Source: Przewalskia tangutica (taxonomy: Eukaryota > Streptophyta > Magnoliopsida > Solanales > Solanaceae). From it: a stretch of 64,000 nucleotides of DNA. The position numbers and the translations under genes were made by a program. The stretch lies in NCBI GenBank assembly GCA_029844215.1, contig CM056732.1, positions 24,227,501 through 24,291,500 on the forward strand, read 5' to 3'. Below the pieces are notes generated by a model. That model saw only the letters and a program-made list of their open reading frames with translations, searched no databases and was not told the DNA's origin. Of this stretch, positions 1 to 9,855 are shown piece after piece; position 1 is the first letter of the stretch; each line of letters begins with the position of its first letter.

Positions 1-7
1 TATTTAG

Positions 8-96
8 GCTGGCCCAGTCTGGGTTGGTGGCTGGACCGATGAGCCTTGTGGCCTCATTTGGGCTGGTCCAATCTAGTTTGGTGGCTGGACCGGCGA
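8..96. repeat. Two-copy imperfect repeat in the copia linker
   Basis: A segment of about 36 bp built on GGCTGG(T/C)CCA...TTGGTGGCTGGACCG occurs at 8-43 and again at 61-96, a period of 53 bp. It lies in the low-complexity linker between integrase and reverse transcriptase and looks like local slippage or duplication. Confidence 0.5.
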
Positions 97-958
97 GAAT
101 AGAGAGGGAGCAGTGTGCCTCTTCATTTGGGCTTGTGGAGATGTGTTGTTTAAATGATATTGCAATATTGGATGTAGCCCGTCGTCTAAAAAATCATATG
201 AAGGTGGGGAAGACGTGTGAATGTTAGCAAACGGGAATGTGGACTCATCGAAAACAACTTGACGATAGATGATAATTTTCCCACTAGACATATCATAACA
301 CTTATAACCCCTATGATTTTATGGGTATCCCAAAAATACACATGGAGTGGAATGAGCATGAAGTTTGTTTATGGTTGTGGAAGGTAACAACAAATAACAC
401 AAACATCCAAAAATCCTCAAATGTGTGTAGGAAGGGATACGATGATAAAAAATGTGTGTGGGTGATAGGTTTGAGAGTAAGTTGCTAGGGAGAATGTTTA
501 AGAGATATGTGACCATTTGAAAAACATGATGCCAAAATGATAGTGATATGGATGAATGAGCAAGAAGTATGTGAATTAAATTATTGATTGTTCGTATTTT
601 TCTTCCGGCTTTCCCATTTTGAAAAGAAGTATGTGGACACGAGAGACGAAATGACATACCATTTTTGTGACAAAATTCCTTAAAATGGTCATTTATGAAT
701 TCCATCATATTGTCACATTGGAAGCATTTAATATACTTCTCAAATTAGGTTTAGATGAAATTACTAAATTTCATGAAAATAGAGGGAACGTGCGATTTTT
801 TTTCCAATGGGAAACATTCATAGAAAATTAAAGAAGTCATCCAAAATAAGCATGTAATACTTATGACATGTCGAACTTAAAATCGGAGATGTCCTTAAGT
901 CACTATGCATGATACTAAATGACATAATAGTATTTGAAGTACATAGATAGAAAGGTAG
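73..958 (-). pseudogene. copia integrase C-terminal half, broken
   Basis: This is a remnant of the integrase that inserts copia cDNA into host DNA. The recognisable run is CPHTSFQNGKAGRKIRTINN, the end of the catalytic core. The family normally has GKAERK here, so the third catalytic acidic residue (Glu of D,D,E) reads Gly. Further on come LRIFGCLCY and CVFLGYP, then an in-frame stop at about 319-321. After it come YKCYDMSSGKIIIYRQVVF and FDESTFPF, the standard copia block after integrase. Codons above 708 are badly decayed. It cannot encode an active enzyme. Family assignment is firm; ends are approximate. Confidence 0.88.
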
Positions 959-1197
959 TTCAATGTTAGGCGTATTTTATATACACCTTTGGAGTCATTT
1001 TGAGTTAGTATTTGACCCATTTTTACACAAATATGTGTCATGTTAGGATATATTTTCTTTCTTTTGAGTCACAGTGGTTTAAAATGGCACATTGGCAAAA
1101 AGAAGCAAAACGAGGGCAAAAACAGAGGCTCCAGAGCACAAAGAGACGAAAAGCTGGCACCCCGAGCAAAATACAGGGCTGCGCCAGTCCATCAGGA

Positions 1198-1290
1198 GCA
1201 TCATGGCCACGGCGCCCAGATCTCTGGACAGCCGCAGGAGTTTCGGCGCCACGGCGCCGGTCGCAGGGCCGTGGCGCCGACGCGAGTTTT
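1198..1290. promoter_or_regulatory. GC-rich palindromic module upstream of the LTR TATA box
   Basis: An otherwise AT-rich LTR carries a block of GGCGCC, GGGCCGTGGCGCC and CACGGCGCC motifs that form overlapping inverted repeats, ending about 65 bp before the TATA-like box. The same block is at about 8350-8432 in the 3' LTR. Related GC-rich blocks occur at 49741-49850 and 51330-51435 in the two minus-strand Athila-like LTRs. A role as promoter or enhancer is inferred from position only. Confidence 0.5.
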
Positions 1291-1354
1291 CAGCCAAATC
1301 AGAATAGGAATGGGCCAAGACCAAGAGGGAAAGGTTGGGAACATTTTTAGAGGA

Positions 1355-1363
1355 TATAAAAAG
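1355..1363 (+). promoter_or_regulatory. TATA-like box of Athila-like 5' LTR
   Basis: TATAAAAAG followed by GCC lies downstream of the GC-rich module. The 3' LTR has TATAAAAC at 8503-8510 in the same place. It is the likely core promoter separating U3 from R; no transcript evidence is available here. Confidence 0.55.
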
Positions 1364-2228
1364 GCCTTAGGGCAGATTTTTGAAGGGTTCCACAATCCCT
1401 AACTCTACACAACACATAGTTCTTGAAAGCTTCAAGATTGGAGACTTGTTCTTGAGTAATTCTTTTTCTTACTTTATTTATTTTTCAGTTTATGTTGGAT
1501 AATCTTTTAGTTCTTAGCATGTCTATGGCTAGGAGCTAAACTTTAATTAGAGCTTTCCATTTGAATCACTTGAACCTCGTTTTATGATTTAATGCATGGT
1601 TTTGGTTTCTTCTTTATATAGTTGAGATTTATTCAATAATTGCTTTGATTGCATGATAATTAATTGATCACTAATTATCATCACATATATGATTTCTAAT
1701 CGAGATCCGAAAGGGGAGATTGTGAATATGCTATAGTTGAATAAACATAGGTTAAAATTGTGGACGAAAGTACCCTGATACTTGTGTAGTTTAATAGGTT
1801 ATTGTTCTTAATCCTCCTTCGTGGTAAATCCTATCATCGAAAGATAGAAGGGTTCTGCATCGGGGTTGAGTGTTTATATATCCTAACCGTAATATGAAAC
1901 GGCTTAGTTAACCTGCTATCTCTATATAGAAGAAGAACCTTTATCATTGCATTAAAGATTAAAGCGAGCGGACAGTCGAGGAGATTGGAAACACTATTTC
2001 CACCATATCTAATTTAAGTAAAGTAATTTAGTTAACTTTTATAATTGCTTAGTAGTCGTAGATACAAACAACCATGAAACTATCGATCACCAAATAGATA
2101 CCATAGTATGGAAATTGGTAATTGAACACTAATCCCTGAGGACGATATTCGGTCTTACCCAGACTATATTACTTGTCACGATACGTGCACTTGCGTTAAG
2201 CGTGTGGATAAAATCGCTAACAAATTTT

Positions 2229-2246
2229 TGGCGCCGTTTCCGGGGA
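2229..2246 (+). other. Primer binding site, tRNA-Asp type
   Basis: TGGCGCCGTTTCCGGGGA begins six bases after the 5' LTR end. The Athila-type site complementary to the 3' end of tRNA-Asp is TGGCGCCGTTGCCGGGGA, so there is one mismatch. It sets the minus-strand DNA start and the LTR boundary. Confidence 0.88.
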
Positions 2247-2296
2247 TTGACGTAGTTCAATATCAATCTATCTATTCTTAATTTCTAATTTGGTTT

Positions 2297-2322
2297 TTAT
2301 TTTATTTTATTTTATTTTATTG
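2297..2322. repeat. (TTTTA)n microsatellite in the gag leader
   Basis: About five copies of TTTTA lie in the untranslated leader between the primer binding site and gag. It is simple sequence with no further signal. Confidence 0.7.
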
Positions 2323-2379
2323 TGGAACCGTGCGCCGTGATCCGTTTGTTGATTTTGATCTATTTCAGGTATCTAGTTT

Positions 2380-3816
2380 ATGCGAAGAAGAAGAGGAGCA
2401 AATACATTTGTTCCCTTCAACCCTGAGATCGAGAAGACTTGCAAACAGAACCAGCGAAACAAAAGAATCTTGGACTTAATAGTCATGGGGGATCAACATA
2501 ATAATAATAAGATGAATGAAGAGATGGGTGATCACCAACCCAACCAAGGAATACCCCCAGGGTTGCAGAATGATGAAGAGGAAAGAGTTCGTGTCCGGCA
2601 GCGAGTTCGGAGACTATGTGCTACCAAGAGTGAATGGAGCACAAACATGCATAAGGCTCCTAGCAATAGGAGCGAACAATTTTGAAATAAAGCCTGCGAT
2701 CCTGAGCATGATGCAGCATACAGTTCAATTTGGAGGGTTACCATCTGAAGACCCACATATGCACATTGAAAATTCTTGGAACTGTGTGCAACGTTCAAAT
2801 ATAATGGTGTTACTGATGACGCCATCCGGTTGAGGCTCTTTCCCTTCTCACTCAGGGATAGAGCAAATATTTGGTTGAATTCCCTGCCTACAGATTCAAT
2901 ATTTACATGGCAGGATTTGACACAGAAGTTCCTGGCAAAGTTCTTTCCACATTCTAAGGCAGCCAAACTGAGAGGAGAGCTGAACAATTTCTAACAGACT
3001 GATGGGGAGTCACTCTATGAGGCTTGGGAGAGATTTAAATATCTGCAGAGAAAGTGTCCGCATCATAGCATTGAACTTTGGAATTTGGTCCATATTTTCT
3101 ACAATGGGCTAAGTGGGACAACAAGAACCATCATTGATGCAGCTGCAGGTGGAACTTTCATGAAGAAGACAGCACATGAGGCCCATGATTTGCTAGAAGA
3201 CATGGCCACTAATAACCATGTGCCAGATGATAGAGGGGTAAGTGGAAGGAGAGCGATAGAAGTTCATGAGATCGATGCCATTACATTGTTAAATGCACAA
3301 GTTGCTCTCTTGACCAAGCAACTTCAGCAGAACACAATGTCAGTGAATGCAGTTCAGATGCCAATGAATTGTGAGATGTGTGGGGGTACTCATACTTTTG
3401 ATAGGTGCCCATCAGCAGACCCCAACAACATACCTATTGAGCAAGCAGAATGTCAAGCAGTGGGGAATTACCAAAGGCCCCAGAACAACCCCTATTCAAA
3501 TACTTACAATCCAGGGTGGAGGAATTACCCAAACTTTTCATGGAGGGGTGATCAAGGGCAACAGAATCAGCTCAGAGGCCAATACCAGAATCAACAACCA
3601 TTTAATCAGGCCTCATTGTCACAACAGTTCAGTGCACCTTCCCCACAAGAAAAGCCAGATGAATTGCGAACAACCTTGTTGACACTTACAAATTCACAGA
3701 CCCAGTTCATGGCAGAGACAAGGTCATCCATAAGGAACTTGAAACCCAAGTTGGACAGCTGGCAAAAATGGCAAATAACAGGCCATAGGGCACTCTTCCC
3801 GAATACTGAGAGATAA
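2380..3816 (+). pseudogene. Athila-like gag, frameshifted
   Basis: This is the capsid/nucleocapsid relic that would package element RNA. It opens with MRRRRGANTFVPFNPEIEK, the same start as the better-preserved copy at 48648 on the minus strand. The frame is lost near 2570-2600, carried in another frame to about 2780, then regained. The retrotransposon gag core is clear (LRLFPFSLRDRANIWLNSLP, then FLAKFFPHSKA), with an in-frame stop near 2992-2994 before the block ESLYEAWERF. A zinc-knuckle-like CEMCGGTHTFDRCP is near 3370-3410, followed by a Gln/Asn-rich tail. The frame shifts again around 3730-3790 just before the protease. It is non-functional as it stands. Confidence 0.88.
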
Positions 3817-3869
3817 ATCCTGCAGAGAAGTGTCAAGCGATACTGAGAAGTGGGAAGCGATTAGAACAG

Positions 3870-4775
3870 TTGCTCACGAACTGCAGCTGGGAAAAAGAAG
3901 CTGAGATTGAGAAGGAGGGGGTTACTGATGACCGCCCTATTTTAGAGGAGGCTCCACCAGTTCTAGTAAGGGAGTACACAGAGAAGATCCCCTATCCTCA
4001 GAGGCTTCAGAGAAAGACCCAAAATAATCAGTTCTCAAAGTTCCTAGAGGTTTTCAGGAAATTGCATATCAATATCCCCTTCATTGAAGTGTTGGAACAA
4101 TCACCTACCTACTTCAAATTTATGAAGGAGGTCCTTGGAAAGAAGAGGAAACTAGTGGAGTATGAGACCATAGCACTAACTGAGGAGTGTAGTGCCATTT
4201 TGCAGAAGAAGTTATCCCCAAAGTTGAAAGATCCGGGGAGTTTCACCATACCTTGCACGATAGGTAATGTGACTTGCAACAGGGCATTATGTGATCTAGA
4301 GGCTAGCATAAACTTGTTACCCCTATCTGTATTTAAGAAGTTGGGATTGGGAGTGATCAAGCCAACTACAGTGAATCTACAGCTAGCGGACAGATCAGTG
4401 GTGCATCCTTTAGGCATCATTGAAGATGTGCTCGTCAAAGTGGGGAAGTTCTTCTTTCCAGCAGACTTCCTCATCCTCGACATGGAGGAAGACGATGAAA
4501 TTCCCATTATTTTGGGACGACCATTCCTCGCCACTGGGAGAGCATTGATTAATGTGCAAAAGGGCGAGCTAAAACTGAGCGTTGAGGACAAAGAAATGAT
4601 ATTTAAAGTATTTAAACCCTCTATTGAATCCCCAGTCATAAGCAAATGTCTCGTAATCAGCACAACTGACACATCAGTTGAGCCAACACAGGCCAAAACC
4701 AAGGAGAGCAATCCGCCAGCACAGGTAAGTGTTTCTAAACATCCTCTCGAGAAAAAAGAAGAAAAATACAAATAG
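3870..4775 (+). pseudogene. Athila-like retropepsin (aspartic protease) domain
   Basis: This is the protease that would process Gag-Pol. The frame is open for 301 codons and was probably entered from about 3790 by continuation from gag; the ATG at 3870 is incidental. The retropepsin core covers about residues 110-240: FTIPCTIGNVTCNRALCDL, EASINLLPLSVFKKLGLG, then DDEIPIILGRPFLATGRALI, the usual second half. The catalytic loop, normally D-L-G-A-S, reads D-L-E-A-S. That glycine loss should damage the active site. The frame ends in a lysine-rich tail at 4775, where the pol domains should follow but do not. Confidence 0.85.
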
Positions 4776-5033
4776 AAGGCTAAAAAGAAAGATGATCATG
4801 AAATAGATAGGCTGTGGGGTTAAATTACCACATGCTTATTGATAAGGAACTTGCGTCCGGCTACAAGACGTTAAAGACAACACTACTTGGGAGGCAACCC
4901 AAGGTTTTAAATTTATGCATTTTTAGCTTAGTTAGAACAGTCTCACGTCTAGTATTGTTTTTGATGTTGTGATGCTAGGTACAAGACAAAAAAAAACGTG
5001 GAGCACAAAATGAGAAGGGAGAAAAAGAGGGTA
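4776..5033 (+). other. Noncoding spacer with Athila-type palindrome CTTGGGAGGCAACCCAAG
   Basis: There is no coding signal here. At 4886-4903 is the palindrome CTTGGGAGGCAACCCAAG. From memory, this short sequence recurs after the pol region of Athila-type elements. Finding it about 110 bp after the protease stop supports removal of RT-RNaseH-integrase between protease and this site. Its function is not known to me. Confidence 0.6.
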
Positions 5034-5264
5034 GCGCCACGACGCCCAGACTCAGGGCCATGGCCCCGGAAAATTAGAGCCGCAGAAATTTGGGTGCCAC
5101 GACGCCAATCTCAGGGTCGTGGCGCTGAAAGTCCAGAGAGTCTCGGAAGTTTGGGCGCCATGACGCCGAATCTCAGGGCCATGGCGCCGAGAGTTCAGAC
5201 AGTTGCGGAAATTTGGGCTCCATGGCCCCGGTCTCAGGGCCGTGGCGCCACAGCGGAAATTTTG
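5034..5264. repeat. Four ~60-bp tandem units of a GC-rich palindrome
   Basis: Units begin at about 5034, 5094, 5155 and 5217. Each has the plan G(C/T)(G/T)CCA(C/T)GACGCC...CTCAGGG(C/T)C(A/G)TGGCGC..., followed by an A-rich spacer ending AAATTTGG. CTCAGGGCCGTGGCGCC closely resembles the block inside the element's own LTR at about 1250-1285. Downstream, AATAAAAGCCCC at 5269-5280 resembles the LTR's TATAAAAAGGCC. This may be a duplicated LTR regulatory module ahead of the 3' ORF. Confidence 0.75.
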
Positions 5265-5779
5265 AAAAAATAAAAGCCCCAAGTCGAATTGCATTCTCCC
5301 ACACAAAACCCAAAACCCACAAAATTAACTTCTCCCACTCAAATCTTCCATAAACCACACCCAATCTCAACCAAATTCCTTCAATTCCTTGCACCCATAA
5401 CCATTATAAAAAACAATCCTCATTCCATTGCTTCATTCCATCACTAGGAACAAGAAAAGCTGTGAAGAACACTTTCCAAGGTAACATTCATAATTTTTTT
5501 TTGAAATTTCAAAGCAATTAAGGAAGGTAATTCATAAGCTTGGGGGTGTGAAATTTATTGGGTATTGTGCTGTATGTGGAAGATTGTTGTTGGCTAGTCG
5601 CTGTGGGGGGGAGGGGGTTGTACGTAGTGCTGTGGAGTGTTGTACTCGTGATTGGGGTGTAGTTGGGGTTGAATTGTATTATGTATTGCTGTGTTGGTGC
5701 TGCTGTGTTGATTGTGTGATTGAGAGTTATTGGGAAACCTCACAAAAATAAAAGAAACGCTGTCCAAAATTTCTGAAAA
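5265..5779 (+). other. Leader region of the Athila-like 3' ORF, noncoding
   Basis: A C/A-rich stretch (5280-5400) is followed by T- and G-rich sequence without a convincing frame. It could be the 5' leader of an mRNA for the ORF at 5780, either from an internal promoter or by splicing. A possible splice donor, CAAG/GTAACA, is near 5480, but I see no firm acceptor. Confidence 0.35.
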
Positions 5780-6862
5780 ATGTCTGCCAGAAAAAGAAGA
5801 GCTTCCGCATCTACCTCCGTTCCACAATATGATGATACCACTAGGTTCTCTAGTAAAAAGGCAGAAGAAAGATATAACAAGCTTAGTACTAGAACCTTGA
5901 TACCTGAGAGAGGAATGAAGTACCAAAGGGAGCCATTTGAGGATGGTGATGTCTATGAGCCGATTCGGGCTACGATTGAGGCGAATGAGTGGAAGAGATT
6001 AGTCAATCCAGAGAGAATAGTACCGCAGAACACTATCATGGTGAAATAATTTTATGCCAACTATCCAGAACAGACAGATGGTAGATGTTTTGTGAGAGGG
6101 CAGTATGTGCCTGTGACGGCTGAGGTGGTGAACGAAATATTGAGGACAACAGGTGCTGAAGAACAAGGCTATGACCGAAACCATTTCAGAGGATGGTCTA
6201 GAGATGCCAGCCACATCGATTGGGAGACCGTCGCAGTGACACTATGCTACCCAGGGGCTGAATATAAGATTGCACGAAATGGATCAAGGGGACTGAGCAG
6301 ATGTCAGTTCAACAAAACAGCCAAGGGTTGGTTGTACTTCGGCAGTGCCCGCCTGATTCCATCGACGCACTTTAACAGAGTGCCGGCAGATAGAATAAAA
6401 ATGGCGTATTGAATCATTATGAGGAAGACGATTGACGTCGGGAAAGAGATAGTGCAGAGCATTAGAAAAATCAGTAGGTTGGCCACTACAGGTGGGTTGG
6501 GACATGGATCTCTTATTTGCACTTTATGTTCTAGACATGGAGTCCCAACCTTAGTTTCTGATACATATGAGAAGGGCCAACCTCATGTGACATATGGGGT
6601 AGTGCACGCTTTCCCAGAGCCAGTCCCTCCAGCAGAAGCTAGGAGCAGAGGAGCTCCAGCACCAGCAGCAGAGGCTGCCATGGATGAGGATGAGCCTGAG
6701 ATAGAGGCTCAGTATGAAGCAGGCAACAGCCACCAGCAACCCTTGGAATTGGAACCTCCAGTGCCTATGATGGAGCAGTTGCTCATGAACCAGCAGATGA
6801 TGATGCAGATCCTGGACACAGTGATACAATGTCAACAGGATATAAGGCAGAATCAACAATAG
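5780..6862 (+). pseudogene. Athila-like 3' ORF, 'putative plant transposon protein' domain, two stops
   Basis: This frame of about 361 codons starts MSARKRRASASTSVPQYDDT and is broken by a TAA at 6047-6049 and a TGA at 6410-6412, with the same frame kept throughout. The middle (FEDGDVYEPIRATIEANEW, then FVRGQYVPVTAEVVNEIL, then WLYFGSARLIPSTHFNRVPA) matches the plant-specific domain found in the env-like position of Athila-type elements and in many plant 'retrotransposon protein' annotations. The C-terminal part is acidic and Gln/Met-rich. I see no clear signal peptide or transmembrane helix, so a membrane envelope role is not supported. Its function is unknown. Confidence 0.75.
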
Positions 6863-8129
6863 TTGTACCAAAGAGTTGACGACTTGAGCTCCAGGTTCAA
6901 TCAGTGGACCATGCATTACCCGCCACCACCGCCACCATTTTAAACCACCAAGTCTGTAAGTTGTACCGTCTTTCTTTCATTTTGAGTCTTGCACACATTA
7001 AGGACAATGTGTGATTTAAGTTTGGGGGGGGGGGGGGGTTGTTAATTTATTTTTGTGTATTTTTTTTTGAATCTTTTTGTTGTTTATTTCTATGTTTTAT
7101 ATGAGTCGATTTTTTTTGTGATCATGCATGCTGTAGTCACTTGAAACGCCTAGTGAAGTAAAGTGGGATAATGTAATGGAATTAGAAGTAGAAAATCTGA
7201 ACGCCTAAGTTAGATATGCCAATAATTCATAAAATCAAATTATTTGGGGTATCTTGCTTGACTTATGCATTGTTAATAATAAAGCCTATGTGTCTGCTTG
7301 CTTGCTATTTGAGGCGAAATAGTTAGGATATACATGTTAGGGAGATGACTCAGTCATTTCTTTGTTAGCCCTTTCTTACCATTCATTGTCTATCCCTGAC
7401 ATTAAAATTGTATTCCTAGTCAGCCCCTTTGAGCCAAAAATAAGATCTTTCTTTGATACCCTATAATTCCATACTTTGTGCCATAAGTGAAAACTTGAGA
7501 TGTTTGGAATTAAAAGTGTTGAAAAAAAAGACGAAAAAAGAGTGAACAAATTTATGCACCCCAACAAAAATAAAATAAATAGGCAAAAGTCTAAGTTTGG
7601 GGGTTCTTGTTATTCATAATGCACCACAATCTCTCAAAAATAAAAGAGGGGAAAGATAGGTACGAGATTAAAGAGGAAATCAAAAGAAAAGGGAAGAGTT
7701 GAAAGAAAAAGAGCTTATGGTACGTAAGTTGAGCCTAAATGCCTATTTTTACCTACCCCTGCCTAAGCCTACATTACAACCCTGAAAAGTCCTGAAGATC
7801 TCTAGTATGTGTATCCATGATTAGTGGAGAATATCAAGTAAACATGCCATAGAATTTTGATATTGACATGCATAGGTTAAGTGTTCTTACTTCCATTGAG
7901 CATGATTGAATTGAATTTGCGAAATATCTGACTTAAGAGTTTTAGAATGCTAAAAATCCATGCTATATGTTCCTGCATATTATCCTACTAACCTTAAATC
8001 TTTTCTAGTGGCAATTGTGCAGCAGATTGATCAGTGTCTTTGAGTCCTTTTATTTTCCTTTCTTTCGTGTCTTGGTCTCTATTTTTGATCTTTACTCGAG
8101 GGCGAGCAAAGATTAAGTTTGGAGGTGTT
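6863..8129 (+). other. 3' noncoding region of Athila-like element with polypurine tracts
   Basis: No coding signal in about 1.27 kb. Three AAGTTTGG-type purine tracts occur: 7018-7038 with a run of 15 G at 7024-7038, 7590-7603, and 8113-8129 directly before the 3' LTR. The last is the functional polypurine tract by position. Confidence 0.7.
8113..8129 (+). other. Polypurine tract of Athila-like element
   Basis: TTAAGTTTGGAGGTGTT lies immediately upstream of the 3' LTR start TGTTAGGCG at 8130. Plus-strand DNA synthesis would be primed here. Confidence 0.7.
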
Positions 8130-9370
8130 TGTTAGGCGTATTTTATATACACATTTGGAGTCATTTTAGTTAGTCTTTGGCCCATTTTTGCACAAATATG
8201 CGTCATATTAGGATATATTTTCTTTCTTTTGAGTCACAGTGGTTTAAAATGACACATTGGCAAAAAGAAGCAAAAAGAGGGCAAAAACATAGGTTCCATA
8301 GCACAAAGAGACGAAAAGCCGCACCAGGAAAAATACAGGGCGCCACCCATCAGAGAAGCAGGCCACGACGCCGATCACTGGACACCGCAGAGTTTCGCCA
8401 CTGCCACGGCCGCAGGCCGTGGCGCCGACGCGGGTTTTCAGCCAAATCCGAATGGGAATGGGCCAAGACCAAGAGGGAAAAGTTGGGAATATTTTTGGAG
8501 GATATAAAACGGCCTTAGGGAAGATTTTTGATGGGTCCCACAATCCCTAACTCTACACAACACATAGTTCTTGAAAGCTTCAAGATTGGAGGTTTGTTCT
8601 TGAGTAATTCTTTTTCTTACTTTATTTATTTTTCAGTTTATGTTGGATAATATTTTAGTTCTTAGAATATCTATGGCTAGGAGCTAAACTTTAATTAGAG
8701 ATTTTCATTCGAATCACTTGAACCTCGTTTTATGATTTAATGCATGGTTTTGGTTTCTTCTTTATATAGTTGAAATTTATTCAATAATTGCTTTGATTGT
8801 TTGGTAATTAATTGATCCTTAATTATCATCACATATATGATTTCTAATCGAGATCCGAAAGGCGAGATTGTGAATATGCTATAGTTGAATAAACATAGGT
8901 TAAAATCGTGGACGAAAGTACCCTGATACTTGTGTAGTTTAATAGGTTATTGTTCTTAATCCTCCTTTGTGGTAAATCATATCATCGAAAGATAGAAGGG
9001 TTCTGCATCGGGGTTGAGTGTTTATATATCCTAACCGGAATATAAAACGGCTTAGTTAACCTGCTATCTCAATATAGAAGAAGAACCTTTATCATTGCAT
9101 TAAAGATTAAAACGAGCGAACAGTCGAGGAGATTGGAAGCCCTATTTCCACCATATCTGATTTAAGTAAAGTAATTTAGTTAAATTTTATAATTTCTTAG
9201 TAGTCGTAGATACAAACAACCATCAAAATATCGATCACCAAATAGATACCATAGTATAGAAATTGGTAATTGAACACTAATCCCTGAGGACGATATTCAG
9301 TCTTACCCAGACTATATTACTTGTCACGATACGTGCACTTGCGTTAATCGTGTGGATAAAATCGCTAACA
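8130..9370 (+). repeat. 3' LTR of Athila-like element
   Basis: Starts TGTTAGGCG and ends ATCGCTAACA, 1241 bp, the direct repeat of 964-2222. The clustered differences from the 5' copy lie in the GC-rich module (about 8310-8432 against 1150-1290). The TSD TTCAA follows at 9371-9375. Confidence 0.93.
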
Positions 9371-9375
9371 TTCAA

Positions 9376-9855
9376 CATGTTTCCCAAAACATAAGGCTGA
9401 CAAACATGAGAACCCAACGATTGTTTACAAGAAATAAATTTATTCTTTCTAAGAGAAATTAACACAGGTGTTCCTGGGTGTCCCAAACGATTATGCCATA
9501 ACGTAGGAGAAAGAGAAGCAAAGGTTTATTGAGTGGTGACTTGGTTGTTGTTGTTGGTGGTGATGGGATACAGATCCCCAATGCTAGTACATCTCATTGG
9601 TGGCATCCCCGTCTGAATGTCCTTCACAGAAAATCCAAAAGGATCAAATTCAACAGAAACGTTGTTATCAGTGGTGAACTGACGTACAAATACCAAGTTT
9701 TTAATATGTTTGGGTATATGTAAGACTATTTAATTTTAAAGATAGGTAAAGAGGGGGGAGAAGTTTTAATTGCCCGATGCCACGAATTAGAATTTCCTAC
9801 CCATTTCTAACCACAATATTTTTTATGACTGCTCATATTAAAATAAGATTAGAGT
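9376..9855 (-). pseudogene. copia relic piece 2 (protease end and pre-integrase domain)
   Basis: On the minus strand this continues upstream from piece 1. The best stretches are IKNLVFVRQFTTDNN and VSVEFDPFGFSVKD, the block before integrase. Then comes GHPGTPVLISLRKN, which contains the conserved LGHP-type pre-integrase motif, and CQPYVLGNML, running into the Athila insertion site. Stops and frameshifts are present, especially around 9490-9530. The upper end at 9855 is cut by Del element A. Resemblance to the protease weakens above 9770. Confidence 0.82.

Larger units (their letters stand above)
1..963 (-). mobile_element. Ty1/copia retrotransposon relic, piece 1 (integrase core to linker)
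   Basis: This is the downstream part of an old minus-strand copia polyprotein. On the minus strand, 958-720 gives degenerate integrase text including a 'HSDLW'-like stretch. 708-319 is open and 318-73 continues in the same frame after one stop. Below 73 lies the proline/serine-rich linker that precedes reverse transcriptase. The piece is cut at 963 by the Athila-like element, and the copia sequence resumes at 9376 after a 5-bp TTCAA duplication. The reverse transcriptase would lie left of base 1. Confidence 0.9.
964..2222 (+). repeat. 5' LTR of Athila-like element
   Basis: Starts TGTTAGGCG and ends ATCGCTAACA, 1259 bp. It contains a GC-rich palindromic block at about 1198-1290, a TATA-like TATAAAAAG at 1355-1363 and an AT-rich remainder. 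It matches the copy at 8130-9370 closely, except in the GC-rich block. Confidence 0.93.
964..9370 (+). mobile_element. Athila-like Ty3/gypsy element lacking RT-RNaseH-integrase, complete with LTRs and TSD
   Basis: A full-length insertion bounded by LTRs at 964-2222 and 8130-9370, both TG...CA, with a perfect TSD TTCAA at 959-963 and 9371-9375. Just after the 5' LTR is an 18-bp match (one mismatch) to the tRNA-Asp primer site typical of Athila. The internal order is gag, retropepsin, a long spacer, an ORF with the 'putative plant transposon protein' domain in the env-like position, and a long 3' noncoding region. No reverse transcriptase, RNase H or integrase lies between protease and the 3' ORF. 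The element is therefore non-autonomous by deletion. It sits inside the copia integrase. Confidence 0.93.

Noticed and set aside
1012..1402. Overlapping plus-strand frames of 112-120 codons, with counterparts near 8177-8518
   Set aside because: Located in the GC-rich LTR module; stop-poor because of GC content, and not consistent between the two LTRs.
2532..2987. 151-codon minus-strand frame
   Set aside because: Antisense shadow of the Athila-like gag core.
4109..4771. 220-codon minus-strand frame
   Set aside because: Antisense shadow of the retropepsin.
4998..5273. 91-codon frame over the four-unit repeat
   Set aside because: The repeat is better explained as copies of an LTR noncoding module; no family match is recognised.
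5780..6862. A viral envelope gene or integrated pararetrovirus
   Set aside because: No signal peptide, transmembrane helix, movement protein or viral capsid motif seen; the domain is a plant transposon-associated one.
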